64,000 nucleotides of DNA. It comes from Pseudomonas bharatica CSV86. GTDB lineage: Bacteria > Pseudomonadota > Gammaproteobacteria > Pseudomonadales > Pseudomonadaceae. This document shows positions 8,536-17,517 of the stretch, piece by piece. A model generated the notes under the pieces. It searched no databases. It saw only the letters and a list, made by a program, of their open reading frames with translations, and had not been told where the DNA came from. The stretch spans positions 199,001 to 263,000 of the forward strand of contig NZ_AMWJ02000007.1 of NCBI RefSeq assembly GCF_000319305.2, given 5' to 3'. Position 1 is the first letter of the stretch. Each line of letters starts with the position of its first letter. The position numbers were made by a program, and so were the translations under genes.

Positions 8536-8559
8536 CCCAGTCACCACAGGACTTCAACC

Positions 8560-9329
8560 ATGACCGCCATCGAACCCCTGGACTACCGAGTTCCCGCCCT
8601 GCAGCGTGGCCTGACCATCCTCGGCATGTTCAACGCCCGCCAGCGCAGCCTGAGCATGCAGGACATGGCCGAACGCCTTGCAATCAGCCCTTCCGCCGTC
8701 TACCGCATCGTGCAGACGCTGGTGGACATGGGCTACCTGCGCAAGGCCGGGCGCAGCGATTTCGAGCTGGGCAGCCGGGTCATCTCCGACGGCTTCGCCT
8801 ACCTCGCCAGCCGCGACATCGTCGAGGTGGCAATGCCCTATCTCAATGACCTGCGCGACCGCACCTCGCTGTCGTGTCACCTGAGCATTCGCGAACAGAC
8901 CGACAGCCTCTACGTTTATCGCGCCTTTGCGCCGCAGCGGCTGACCGTCAATATCCCCATCGGCACGCGCCTGCCCTGTCACGGCACGGCGTTGGGCCGG
9001 GTATTGCTGACCGGGCTGACCGAAGGCGCGCTGAGCCAGCTGTACCAGCATGTGCGACTGGATGATTACCCGCCCCCGGCACCACGCACCCTGCCGGAGT
9101 TGCAGCAACTGATTGCCGAGGACCGCTCCCGGGATGGGTGCTGCATCGGTCGGATTACTCGACGGCCATCGCTGCCGGGGTTCGCGATCATAGCGGCGCG
9201 ATCACCGCGGCGATCAACCTGTCGGGGCCGGATGCGGTGATGGACACGACGACGGCGCAGGAGGCTTTTCTGCAGGCGCTGCTGGCGGCGAGCCGGGAGA
9301 TTTCGGCGGCCTTGGGTTATCGGGACTGA
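8560..9329 (+). pseudogene. IclR-family transcriptional regulator, frameshifted
   Basis: The intact reading would be 256 aa. The winged helix-turn-helix (about residues 12-65: LQRGLTILGMF, RLAISPSAVYRIVQTL) and most of the effector domain are in the first frame up to DRSR. The remainder (VLHRSDYSTAIAAGVRDHSG to ISAALGYRD) continues in another frame from about 9138. Adding one G to the GGG run at 9131-9133 restores the gene. Six other genes here show the same type of lesion, so sequencing error is likely. It may regulate the permease downstream or the mgd operon. Confidence 0.85.
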
Positions 9330-9354
9330 GGAGGGGGTCTGATATCCGCCGCAA

Positions 9355-9405
9355 AACCCTGTGGGAGCTGCGGTTCGGCGCTCCGACTTGCCAGCGATGA
9401 GATCC
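9355..9405. repeat. Single degenerate REP element
   Basis: CTGTGGGAGCTG, then an unrelated stretch (CGGTTCGGCGCTCCGA), then CTTGCCAGCGATGAG. It is a type A REP whose palindromic core is expanded, with no facing partner. The rest of the 252-bp gap before the permease shows nothing else clear. Confidence 0.6.
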
Positions 9406-9581
9406 GAAAGAGCACCGTCACTCCTATTGGCATACCAGCAACCACTCTTTGCGCCACTGCAATGTTCTTTCCCTCCTCACCCCGCTAGCCTAGGCCGCAA
9501 ACACGGATCCACCGGCAGGTATCGCCACCTCACCCATTCGCGATTCGCGCGTGCAGCCCTATAAAAATACAAGGGACACTC

Positions 9582-10934
9582 ATGACCAAGCAGCATCACA
9601 CCTCCACGGCCGGTGGCGACGATCAACTTCGCCGCGTGCTCGGCCTTCCGGCGCTGGTTTTCTTCGGGCTCGTCTACATGGTCCCGCTGACCATCTTCAC
9701 CACCTACGGCATAGTTACCGAGACCACCGGCGGCCGCACCGCCGCAGCCTACCTGGTGACACTTGCGGCGATGCTGTTCACCGCGGCGTCCTACGGGATC
9801 ATGGTCAAGCGCTACCCGGTGGCCGGCTCGGCCTATTCCTATACCAACATCGCCTTCGGCGCGAATGTCGGCTTCCTCGCCGGCTGGTCGCTGCTGCTGG
9901 ACTACCTGTTCATCCCGATGATCAATTACCTGTTGATCGGGCTGTTCCTGAACATCGCCTTCCCCGCCGTGCCGGCCTGGGTGTTCGTGCTGGTTTCGAT
10001 CGGCCTGGTGACGGTGCTCAACGTGATCGGCATCCGCTCGGTCGCCAAGGCCAGCAACCTGATCGTCGGGGCCCAGGTGATCTTCATCGCGGTGTTCATC
10101 GCGCTGTCGTGCAAGTCGTTGGGCGGTGCTGCGGTGGACTGGCTGGCGCCGCTCGCCGGCGATGGCAGCCAGCCGGGCTTCGATCCGTTGATGGCCGGCG
10201 CTGCCGTCCTGTGCCTGTCGTTCCTGGGGTTCGACGCGGTGTCCACCCTGGCCGAGGAAACCCGCGACGCTCGCCGTGATGTGCCACGGGCGATCATGCT
10301 AACCACCCTGGTCGCCGGCGCCCTGTTCACCCTGCTCGCCTACCTCAGCCAACTGGCGATCCCCGGTAGCCACTTCACCAATACCGACACCGCGGCCAGC
10401 GAGGTAATGCTGCAGATCGGCGGCCAGTTCCTCGCCAACTTCTTCACCGCCGCCTTCGTCGCCGGCAGCCTCGGCTCGGCGCTGGCCTCGCAGGCAGCGG
10501 TATCGCGGATCATCTACAGCATGGGCCGCGACAGGCTGCTGCCCGAACGCCTGTTCGGCACCCTGTCGCCGCGCTTCGGTACCCCGGTCAACGCCACGCT
10601 GCTGGTGTCGGTGGTCTCGCTGGTAGCGCTGGTAATCAGCCTGGAAACCCTGGCCTCGCTGATCAGCTTCGGCGCCCTGGTGGCGTTCTCGGCGGTGAAC
10701 ATGGCGGTGCTGCGCACCCATCTGCTGGCCAAGGGGCAAGCGAAGAACCTGCTGCTCCATGGCCTGGTGCCGCTGGTCGGCCTGGCCCTGACGCTGTGGC
10801 TGTGGACCAGCCTGTCGAGCCTGACCCTGACCATCGGCCTGGCCTGGTTCGGCCTTGGCATCGCCTACCTGCTGGTCCTGACCGGTGGCTTGCGCCGCAC
10901 GGTGAAGGTTGCCGATTTTTCAGAAGCTGGCTGA
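9582..10934 (+). CDS. APC-superfamily amino acid/polyamine permease
   Basis: 450 aa with about 12 hydrophobic segments. The N-terminal APC motif GLPALVFFGLVYMVPLTIF leads into TM1. The conserved loop after TM2-3 has KRYPVAGSAYSYTNIAFGANVGFLAGW. EETRDARRDVPRAI after TM6 is typical of putrescine or amino-acid importers. Placement beside the C1 cluster suggests import of a methylated amine or amino acid, but the substrate is not readable from sequence. It converges on hrpB with three bases between them. Confidence 0.85.
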   Translation: MTKQHHTSTAGGDDQLRRVLGLPALVFFGLVYMVPLTIFTTYGIVTETTGGRTAAAYLVTLAAMLFTAASYGIMVKRYPVAGSAYSYTNIAFGANVGFLAGWSLLLDYLFIPMINYLLIGLFLNIAFPAVPAWVFVLVSIGLVTVLNVIGIRSVAKASNLIVGAQVIFIAVFIALSCKSLGGAAVDWLAPLAGDGSQPGFDPLMAGAAVLCLSFLGFDAVSTLAEETRDARRDVPRAIMLTTLVAGALFTLLAYLSQLAIPGSHFTNTDTAASEVMLQIGGQFLANFFTAAFVAGSLGSALASQAAVSRIIYSMGRDRLLPERLFGTLSPRFGTPVNATLLVSVVSLVALVISLETLASLISFGALVAFSAVNMAVLRTHLLAKGQAKNLLLHGLVPLVGLALTLWLWTSLSSLTLTIGLAWFGLGIAYLLVLTGGLRRTVKVADFSEAG

Positions 10935-10937
10935 CCC

Positions 10938-13457
10938 TCAGGTCCCGCGCGGCTTGGCCCGCGCGGTGGCCTCGGCCACCAAAGGATCATCCGGCCAGTA
11001 ATGCTTCGGATAGCGTCCCTTGAGGTCCTTCTTTACCTCGGCGTAGGTACTGCGCCAGAAGTTCGCCAGGTCCTGGGTCACCTGCACCGGCCGCCGTGCC
11101 GGGGACAGCAGGTGCAACAGGACTTTCTGCCGGCCCTGGGCGATGCGCGGGGTGTCCGCCAGCCCGAACAGTTCCTGCATGCGCACCGCCAGCACCGGCG
11201 GGTGCTCGCTGTAATCGACGCGAATATTCGAACCCGACGGCACGCCGATATGCACCGGCGCCCAGTCGTCCAGGCGCTGCGGCAGCGGCCAGGGCAGTTG
11301 GTTGCGCAGGATGGAGGAAAGGTCGAGGTTGGCGAAGTGGCTGAGGCGGGTGACCTTGCCCAGGTAGGGCTGCAGCCAGTCCGGCAGGGTCGCCAGCAGC
11401 GCGTCGTCGCTCAGGTCGGGCCATTCGCTGTCGCCGCCGTTGGCGAGATCGAGCTGTCGCAACAAGGCGACCCGTGCCTGCCACTGGCGCAGTTCCGGCG
11501 TCCACGGCAACAGCGCCAGGCCTTTGCGCCGGACCAGATCGAGCAAGGCGCGGGCACGTGCATCGTCATCCAGCCCGGTGAGCGGTTCACGACCGAGAAC
11601 CAGCTCGCCGACCTTGCGCTGGCGTTCGGCCCGCAGGACGTTTTCCTTTTCATCCCACTCCAGTTGTTCCACCACGCTGACCTGCTCGGCCAGCACGTTT
11701 TCGAACAGGCCGGGATCGAGTTCAGCGGCGAGGTAGATCCGCTCCTCGCGTTGCCCTTGGCGACTGCCCAGGTCGGCGACCACCAGCCATGGCTCTTTCA
11801 TCAGCGCATCGACCTCGCCGAATTGCGCGGCGCGACCGTTGGCCAGGCGGTACTCGGCCCCGCCGGCGCGCCGCTGCTGGGCGACTCGGTCGGGATAGGC
11901 CAGCGCCAGCAAGGCGCCGAGCCAGCGCGGATGCTCCGGGTCGGCCACCGCCGCGCCGGGCTTGTCGCGCAGGAAACCACGATATTGCCGCGCCAGTTGC
12001 CGGGCCCGCTGCACCCCGCCCTGGCTGCCGCGATCGGCCCGGGTCTCGCCACTGAGCAGGCTCAGGCGACTGTGCAGATCAGCGCCGGCGCCGCGCAGGA
12101 TGTCGCGCTCGCCGAGCAACGCGGCGACATCGCAGGCCATGGCGGTCAGGCCCAGGTCCTGGGCACGCAGCAACAGGTGGGCGATACGGGGATGAGCCGG
12201 CAGTTCGGCCATGGCCTGGCCGTGGGCGGTCAGACGCCCTTCGCTCAGCGCGCCCAGTCGACGCAGCAGATCCTGGGCCTGGCTGTAGGCCGCAGCCGGC
12301 GGCGTGTCCAGCCAGCTCAACTGCTCGGGCGTCACGCCCCAGCGATTCAATTGCAGGGCCAACCCGGACAGATCGGCCTGGATGATCTCGGCGCTGCCAT
12401 AGGCGGCGAGCTGTTCATGCTGGGCCTCGGACCATAGCCGGTAGCACACGCCCGGCTCCAGGCGCCCCGCCCGTCCTGCGCGCTGGGTGGCGCTGGCGCG
12501 GGAAATGCGCTGGGTGTCGAGACGGGTCATGCCGCTGCCCGGGTCGAAACGCGGCACCCGCGCCAGCCCGGCGTCGATCACCACGCGCACGCCGTCGATG
12601 GTCAGGCTGGTCTCGGCGATATTGGTCGCCAGCACCACCTTGCGCTTGCCCGCCGGCGCCGGCTCGATGGCGGCGCGCTGGGCGGACAGCTCCAGCTCGC
12701 CATGCAACGGGCAAAGAAGGATATCCGGACGCTCGTCCAAGGCCTCCTGCAGCGATTGATGGACCCGGCGAATCTCCGCTTGTCCGGGCAGGAACACCAG
12801 CAGGCTGCCGCTCTGTTCGTCCAGTGCCTGCAACACCGTGTCGGTGACCCGCGGCTCGATACGTTCACCTGGCTGGAACGGCCGGCCCCAGTGCATCTGC
12901 ACCGGGAACATGCGGCCCTCGCTGCTGATCACCGGGGCATCGTCGAGCAGCGCGGACAGGCGCTCGCCTTCGAGCGTGGCGGACATCAACAGGATCTTCA
13001 GCGGCGGCTCGTCTCGCAGCAATTCGCGGCCGTTCAGGCTCAGGGCCAGGGCCAGGTCGGCGTCCAGGCTGCGCTCGTGGAACTCATCGAAGATCAGCAG
13101 GCCAACGCCTTCCAGCGCCGGGTCATCCTGCAGGCGACGGGTGAGGATACCTTCGGTAACCACTTCGATGCGGGTGCGCGGGCCGACCTTGCTGTCCAGG
13201 CGGATGCGGTAGCCCACGGTTTCCCCGACCTTTTCCCCCAGCTCGCTGGCCAGGCGCTCGGCGGCGGCCCGGGCGGCAAGGCGGCGGGGTTCGAGCATGA
13301 GGATGGTCTGCCCGGCCAGCCACGGCTCGTTCAGCAGCGCCAGCGGCACGCGGGTGGTCTTGCCGGCGCCGGGCGGCGCTTCGAGCACGGCTTCGTGGCG
13401 TTCGGCCAGGGCTTTGCGCAACGATGGCAGTACGGCATCAATCGGTAAGGAAATCAT
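10938..13457 (-). CDS. hrpB: ATP-dependent helicase HrpB
   Basis: 839 aa from the ATG at 13457 (GAGGG just upstream). DEAH-type helicase: Walker A EAPPGAGKTTRVPLAL, Walker B DEFHERSLDADL, motif III MSATLEG, and helicase C motifs QRAGRAGRLEPGVCYRLW. The long C-terminal HrpB domain ends in KPRGT. The cellular role in bacteria is poorly defined (putative RNA helicase). It is a single gene, divergent from the YceK lipoprotein. Confidence 0.95.
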   Translation of the reverse strand: MISLPIDAVLPSLRKALAERHEAVLEAPPGAGKTTRVPLALLNEPWLAGQTILMLEPRRLAARAAAERLASELGEKVGETVGYRIRLDSKVGPRTRIEVVTEGILTRRLQDDPALEGVGLLIFDEFHERSLDADLALALSLNGRELLRDEPPLKILLMSATLEGERLSALLDDAPVISSEGRMFPVQMHWGRPFQPGERIEPRVTDTVLQALDEQSGSLLVFLPGQAEIRRVHQSLQEALDERPDILLCPLHGELELSAQRAAIEPAPAGKRKVVLATNIAETSLTIDGVRVVIDAGLARVPRFDPGSGMTRLDTQRISRASATQRAGRAGRLEPGVCYRLWSEAQHEQLAAYGSAEIIQADLSGLALQLNRWGVTPEQLSWLDTPPAAAYSQAQDLLRRLGALSEGRLTAHGQAMAELPAHPRIAHLLLRAQDLGLTAMACDVAALLGERDILRGAGADLHSRLSLLSGETRADRGSQGGVQRARQLARQYRGFLRDKPGAAVADPEHPRWLGALLALAYPDRVAQQRRAGGAEYRLANGRAAQFGEVDALMKEPWLVVADLGSRQGQREERIYLAAELDPGLFENVLAEQVSVVEQLEWDEKENVLRAERQRKVGELVLGREPLTGLDDDARARALLDLVRRKGLALLPWTPELRQWQARVALLRQLDLANGGDSEWPDLSDDALLATLPDWLQPYLGKVTRLSHFANLDLSSILRNQLPWPLPQRLDDWAPVHIGVPSGSNIRVDYSEHPPVLAVRMQELFGLADTPRIAQGRQKVLLHLLSPARRPVQVTQDLANFWRSTYAEVKKDLKGRYPKHYWPDDPLVAEATARAKPRGT

Positions 13458-13576
13458 GGTAGCCCTCAAACAGAGGGGCGAGTATAACGGCGAACCCGGC
13501 CTGCCCTATCATGGTCTTATCCACTGGCACCGGCCTTTTGCCGGTATCGTTGCGGCTATCCTTGCGGAGACTTTCA

Positions 13577-13996
13577 ATGCGTATTCCTTCCCGTGTCACT
13601 GGTGGCATCCTGGTCGCGACCCTGCTGACCCAGCTCACGGCTTGCGGCACCCTGTTCTACCCTGATCGCCGCGGCCAGATCGAAGGCAAGGTCGATCCGG
13701 TGATCGTCGCCCTCGATGCCGTGGGTATCCTGTTCTACGTCATTCCCGGCCTGATCGCCTTCGGTGTCGACTTCGCCACCGGCGCCATCTACCTGCCTGG
13801 CGGCAGCACCGCGCAGGTGTCGCCGGAAAAACTCGACGAAGCCATCGGCGCCGACGGCAAGGTGGACAACGCCCGCCTGCAGGTCATCCTCGAAAGCGAA
13901 CTGGGCCAGCGCCTGCCGCTGAACGACCCGCGCCTGATCCAGCACAAGGGCAGCCTGGAACAACTGGCCATGTACGGCCTGGTTCCTGCTGCCTGA
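13577..13996 (+). CDS. YceK/YidQ-family lipoprotein
   Basis: 139 aa. The signal peptide ends in a lipobox (LLTQLTACGTL), Cys about residue 23. The segment YPDRRGQIEGKVDPVIVALD and a hydrophobic stretch ILFYVIPGLIAFGVDFATGAIYLP follow. The start has GCGGAGA upstream. Function unknown. A second YceK-like lipoprotein lies at 58747-59033. Confidence 0.85.
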   Translation: MRIPSRVTGGILVATLLTQLTACGTLFYPDRRGQIEGKVDPVIVALDAVGILFYVIPGLIAFGVDFATGAIYLPGGSTAQVSPEKLDEAIGADGKVDNARLQVILESELGQRLPLNDPRLIQHKGSLEQLAMYGLVPAA

Positions 13997-13997
13997 C

Positions 13998-14869
13998 ATG
14001 ACCGACCACGCCAGCGAACACGCCCGCCTGCTGCGCCTCGCCACACGCGCCTCGCTGGCGGTGGCGTGCACCCTGATCGTCAGCAAGGCCGTCGCCTGGT
14101 GGCTGAGCGGCTCGGTCAGCCTGCTGGCGGGGTTGACCGACTCGCTGCTCGATGGCGCGGCGTCATTGCTCAATCTGCTGGCGGTACGCTATGCCCTGCG
14201 CCCGGCGGATGAGGATCATCGCTATGGGCATGGCAAGGCCGAGTCGCTGGCGGGCATGGCGCAGGCGCTGTTCATCGGTGTCAGTGCGGTATTGATCGCG
14301 TTCCAGGCCTTCGAGCGCTTGCAGGACCCGCAGCCGCTGGGCAACACCGGGCTCGGCGTGGTGGTGATGCTGCTTTCGCTGGTACTGACAGTGGCACTGC
14401 TGGCAGTGCAAGGGCGGGTGATACGGGCAACCGGGTCAACGGCAGTACGCGCCGACTCCCTGCATTACCGCTCGGACCTGCTACTCAATGGCAGCATCCT
14501 TGTGGCGCTGGTACTGGCTGCGTATGGCTGGCCGCAACTGGATGCGTTCTTCGGGCTGGGGATTGCGGTCTACATCCTCTGGAGCGCCCTGACTATCGCC
14601 CGGGAGAGCTTTGCCACCTTGATGGACGAAGAGCTGCCGGCGCAGGTCAGCGAACGGATGCTGGCGCTGGTCTGCGCGGTGCCCGGGGTGGTCGGGGCGC
14701 ATGACCTGCGTACGCGGGTATCGGGGAATCGCTGGTTCGTGCAGGTCCATCTGGAGTTGCCGGGGAACTGCCGCTGACACGCGCGCATGCGTTGTGCGAA
14801 GAGGCTTCGGCGGCGATCAGCCGGGAGTATCCGCGGGCTGAAGTGCTGGTGCATGCAGATCCGGTTTAG
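13998..14869 (+). pseudogene. Cation diffusion facilitator (FieF-like efflux protein), frameshifted near the 3' end
   Basis: The intact reading is 290 aa. The N-terminal transmembrane domain carries the metal-site motif DSLLDGAASLLNLLAVRYA and DEDHRYGHGKAESLAGMAQ. The cytoplasmic domain contains VPGVVGAHDLRTRVSGNRWFVQVHLELPG. The frame then breaks: one extra G in the run 14762-14765 restores ELPLTRAHALCEEASAAISR to HADPV and a stop at 14869. CDF proteins export Fe2+, Zn2+ or similar divalent cations by proton antiport. The lesion is probably a sequencing error. Confidence 0.88.
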
Positions 14870-14880
14870 TGGGTGTTCTT

Positions 14881-14970
14881 TAGGGCCTCATCGCTGGCAA
14901 GCCAGCTCCCACAGGGGTACAGCGTGCGCCGCGAAACCTGTGGGAGCTGGCTTGCCAGCGATAGGGCCCT
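14881..14970. repeat. REP inverted pair (type A)
   Basis: Facing copies of the REP unit (GGGCCTCATCGCTGGCAAGC and CTGTGGGAGCTGGCTTGCCA) flank a spacer of about 30 bp between the efflux gene and the convergent DUF6515 gene. Confidence 0.9.
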
Positions 14971-14988
14971 CGAACACACAGCAAGTCT

Positions 14989-15774
14989 TCAGTTGACGCT
15001 ATACCCGCGCCCAGCCAGGCAAGCGCCCATCGCCCGGCGATAGGTATCCGCCACCTGCGCCGGCGGCGCCTGGTTGGCATAGGACGGATCGAATCCACTC
15101 TGGTCCACTGCCCAGCGATGGCACTGGTAGCGATCCTGCTCCTGCTGCTGTGGCGACTGCCCCTGCATCGGGTAGGCGATCACGTCATACCCGCTCCCCT
15201 GTTGCACCGGCACCGGCTGCTGCACCTGCGGCGGGTTCACCACCACATACTCCTGGCTGGCCTGCTGGTACTGGTAATAGGTATCCGCCACCAGGAAGAA
15301 CAGCGCCCCGCCAATCCACATCTCCCGCGCATAGTCCGGCAGGTAGCTCACCCGCACGCCATACGGCGGCGTCACCACCACGTAGCCCGAGCCATGCGGG
15401 CGATACCAGTAGCCGCCCGAGTAGAAATAGTCCTGCCCGCGATACGGCACTTTCCAATAGCGATCCGGGAAGCGATCGATGGCATGTCCCGGCCGGTACT
15501 GCGGCCCAGGGCCCCAGCCGTTGCCATGCCCGCTCGGGCGCCCGGCCCAGTTCGGCTGTTCACCACGCGGGCCGTTTTGCCAGTGCGGGTTGCCGTCGTT
15601 GCGGCGGGGAATGTCCTGGTAGTAGCCCTGGCGCGGTGGCTGGGTCTGCCAGGCCTCGCCCGGCTTGGATTGCAAGGGCGACTCGCCACGCCGGTCATGC
15701 TCGCCCTCGGCCATTACGTTCAGGCTCAGGCACAGCAGGCCGACGGCAGCCAGCGGCCAGATACGCGATGTCAT
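14989..15774 (-). CDS. Secreted DUF6515-like protein of unknown function
   Basis: 261 aa. An N-terminal signal peptide (about residues 1-22, cleaved near VMAEG) is followed by a Gly/Pro/Asn/Arg-rich low-complexity region (30-95). Then come aromatic segments (YWKVPYRGQDYFYSGGYWYR, GYVVVTPPYGVRVSYLP), one hydrophobic helix and a C-terminal region with two Cys (YQCHRWAVDQSGFDP, GACLAGRG). It is probably periplasmic or outer-membrane associated. A candidate RNA with a terminator lies between it and its likely upstream promoter. Confidence 0.75.
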   Translation of the reverse strand: MTSRIWPLAAVGLLCLSLNVMAEGEHDRRGESPLQSKPGEAWQTQPPRQGYYQDIPRRNDGNPHWQNGPRGEQPNWAGRPSGHGNGWGPGPQYRPGHAIDRFPDRYWKVPYRGQDYFYSGGYWYRPHGSGYVVVTPPYGVRVSYLPDYAREMWIGGALFFLVADTYYQYQQASQEYVVVNPPQVQQPVPVQQGSGYDVIAYPMQGQSPQQQEQDRYQCHRWAVDQSGFDPSYANQAPPAQVADTYRRAMGACLAGRGYSVN

Positions 15775-15849
15775 GCTTTGTTCTCTACCGGTGGTAATGA
15801 TCGTGCGGCCACTCTAGCAGGGGCGCTCCGGCTCGGCAGGTGAAATCTT

Positions 15850-16090
15850 GCCCATAAAAAAGGGCGACCCGTGGGTCGCCCTTCGAGAAACTTGTCCTGG
15901 CTCGACGCTCGTGACGCCGGCTCACCTCACACCTGTCTTGTGGACCGTGTGTAGCCCGGGGGCCAAGCACAACCCTGTGGGATTGCTGGCCGCGACCCTC
16001 CTGATTGGGGAGGTCGCCGTGGACATGTGTCCGGGCAGTGATTCTGGAAACAATATTAGGAAAACCGGGCCGGCAGAGGATTGCGAAGAT
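15850..16090 (-). ncRNA. Candidate structured RNA (about 240 nt) with intrinsic terminator
   Basis: The 396-bp gap between the DUF6515 gene and lrp contains, on the minus strand, stable stem-loops, including GCGACCTCC facing GGAGGGTCGC (about 15995-16020). It ends in a terminator at 15854-15883. A loose -35/-10 pair (TTGGCA, TTTATA) lies at about 16100-16130. No convincing coding frame fits. I cannot name the family. It may be a free small RNA or an attenuated leader of the DUF6515 gene. Confidence 0.45.
15854..15883 (-). terminator. Rho-independent terminator
   Basis: On the minus strand AAGGGCGACC and GGTCGCCCTT form a 10-bp stem, followed by TTTTTAT. It lies 80 bp upstream of the DUF6515 start codon, so it ends the candidate RNA rather than a gene. 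Confidence 0.8.
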
Positions 16091-16170
16091 TGCGGATATA
16101 AACACCACTTGCGCAATTTTTTGCCAAATATTAATAATTGTCAGCAATCCGTACAGAAAAGGCCCTTCCC

Positions 16171-16647
16171 ATGAGCAAGCTGGACCGCTACGACCTGAGC
16201 ATCCTTGCCGAATTGCAGCGTGATGCGCGCATCTCCAACCAGGAACTCGCCGAGCGCATCGGGCTATCGCCGTCGCCCTGCTCGCGGCGGGTCAAGCAGC
16301 TGGAGGACGACGGCTTCATTTCCCGCCAGGTCGCCCTGCTCGATCGCAAGAAACTCGGCCTGAGCCTGACCGCCTATGTGCTGATCGGCATGGACCGGCA
16401 CACGCCCGAGCGCTTCGAAACCTTCGAGGCGGCGATCCGCAACCTGCCGCAGGTGCTGGAGTGCAGCCTGGTCACCGGAATGGATGCCGACTACCAGCTC
16501 AAGGTGGTGGTGCCGGACATGGATCACTACCAGAAACTGCTGCTCGGCCACCTGACCCGGATCGAGGGTGTCACAAGCGTGCGCTCGAGTTTTGTCCTGA
16601 ATCAGGTTTTGGCAAGTACCGAGCTACCACTGACCCACCTGCGATAG
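16171..16647 (+). CDS. Lrp/AsnC-family transcriptional regulator
   Basis: 158 aa from the ATG at 16171; the frame extends upstream, but MSKLDRYDLSILAELQRDAR is the usual N terminus. The helix-turn-helix is at about residues 22-45 (NQELAERIGLSPSPCSRRVKQLE). The RAM effector domain follows with VLECSLVTGMDADYQLKVVV, the amino-acid binding region. Such regulators respond to amino acids such as leucine. It is divergent from the candidate RNA at 15850-16090. Confidence 0.92.
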   Translation: MSKLDRYDLSILAELQRDARISNQELAERIGLSPSPCSRRVKQLEDDGFISRQVALLDRKKLGLSLTAYVLIGMDRHTPERFETFEAAIRNLPQVLECSLVTGMDADYQLKVVVPDMDHYQKLLLGHLTRIEGVTSVRSSFVLNQVLASTELPLTHLR

Positions 16648-16685
16648 GCGTATAATCCGGCGCCTCACGCTGCCGGAGAGAATCG

Positions 16686-16892
16686 ATGGATCCTGTGTTG
16701 TTCGAAGAGTGGATGATGACCATCCTCGTCACCGTCCTGATTGGTTTCATGGGCTTCATCGTCTATGACCTGGCGAAGAAGTCCAAGGCCGGCAAGTTCG
16801 GCACCTTCATCCTGTTTTTCGTGCTCGGCCTGGGCATCCTCGCCTTCATCATCAAAAGCGTGGTGATCACCTGGATCGAGTTGCACCAGTAA
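16686..16892 (+). CDS. DUF2788 small membrane protein
   Basis: 68 aa, GGAGAG before the ATG. Two transmembrane helices (about residues 10-28 and 40-60) are separated by a basic loop KKSKAGKFG. The family is small and conserved in Pseudomonas, without known function. Its 3' end overlaps the convergent pseudouridine synthase gene by 26 bp. Confidence 0.85.
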   Translation: MDPVLFEEWMMTILVTVLIGFMGFIVYDLAKKSKAGKFGTFILFFVLGLGILAFIIKSVVITWIELHQ

Positions 16893-17511
16893 CCGGCACG
16901 TCCTTCCACTGGCCCGGCTCGAGGCCGTCCAGTGTCCAGTCGCCGATCCTCACCCGCACCAGGCGCAGGGTCGGCAAGCCAACCGCAGCGGTCATGCGCC
17001 GCACCTGACGGTTGCGGCCTTCCTTGATGACCAGTTCCAGCCATCTGGTCGGCACGCTCTTGCGAAAACGCACCGGCGGATTGCGCGGCCACAACTGCGG
17101 CTCGTCCAGTGGGCGGGCCTGGGCCGGGAGGGTCGGGCCATCGTTCAGCTCGACGCCGTCGCGCAGGCGCTGGATCTGCTCTTCGCTCGGCTCGCCTTCC
17201 ACCTGTACCCAATAGGTCTTGGGCAGCTTGTGCTTCGGATCGGCGATACGCGCCTGCAACTGGCCGTCGTTGGTCAGCAGCAACAGGCCTTCGCTGTCAC
17301 GATCAAGGCGTCCGGCGGGATAGACGCCGGGCACCGCGATGAAATCCTTGAGGGTCGCCCGCCCCTCGCCGTCGCTGAACTGGGTCAGCACGTCGAAGGG
17401 CTTGTTGAACAGGATCAACCGCGGCTCGGCCGGCGGCGCCTTGGGCGGGCGTCGCGGACCGGCGGGCTTGGCCGCAGGGCGGCGCGGCGTGTTGCGTGGG
17501 GGTAGCGGCAT
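16867..17511 (-). CDS. rRNA large-subunit pseudouridine synthase, RluE-like
   Basis: 214 aa. After a basic Pro/Arg-rich N-terminal tail (1-28), the RsuA/RluE-type domain has LILFNKPFDVLTQF, the catalytic motif GRLDRDSEGLLLLTNDG (Asp about residue 70) and KEGRNRQVRRMTAAVG. No S4 domain is present, as in RluE, which modifies U2457 of 23S rRNA in E. coli. The position modified here is inferred. It ends 6 bp from the amn stop region on the same strand. Confidence 0.88.
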   Translation of the reverse strand: MPLPPRNTPRRPAAKPAGPRRPPKAPPAEPRLILFNKPFDVLTQFSDGEGRATLKDFIAVPGVYPAGRLDRDSEGLLLLTNDGQLQARIADPKHKLPKTYWVQVEGEPSEEQIQRLRDGVELNDGPTLPAQARPLDEPQLWPRNPPVRFRKSVPTRWLELVIKEGRNRQVRRMTAAVGLPTLRLVRVRIGDWTLDGLEPGQWKDVPVTGATRSR

Positions 17512-17517
17512 GAAACC

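Noticed and set aside
5480..8557. Very long open frame on the minus strand across mgdC-mgdD (1025 codons)
   Set aside because: It is antisense to well-recognised genes, has low-complexity His/Gln/Ala-rich translation and matches no family. High G+C third positions create such frames.
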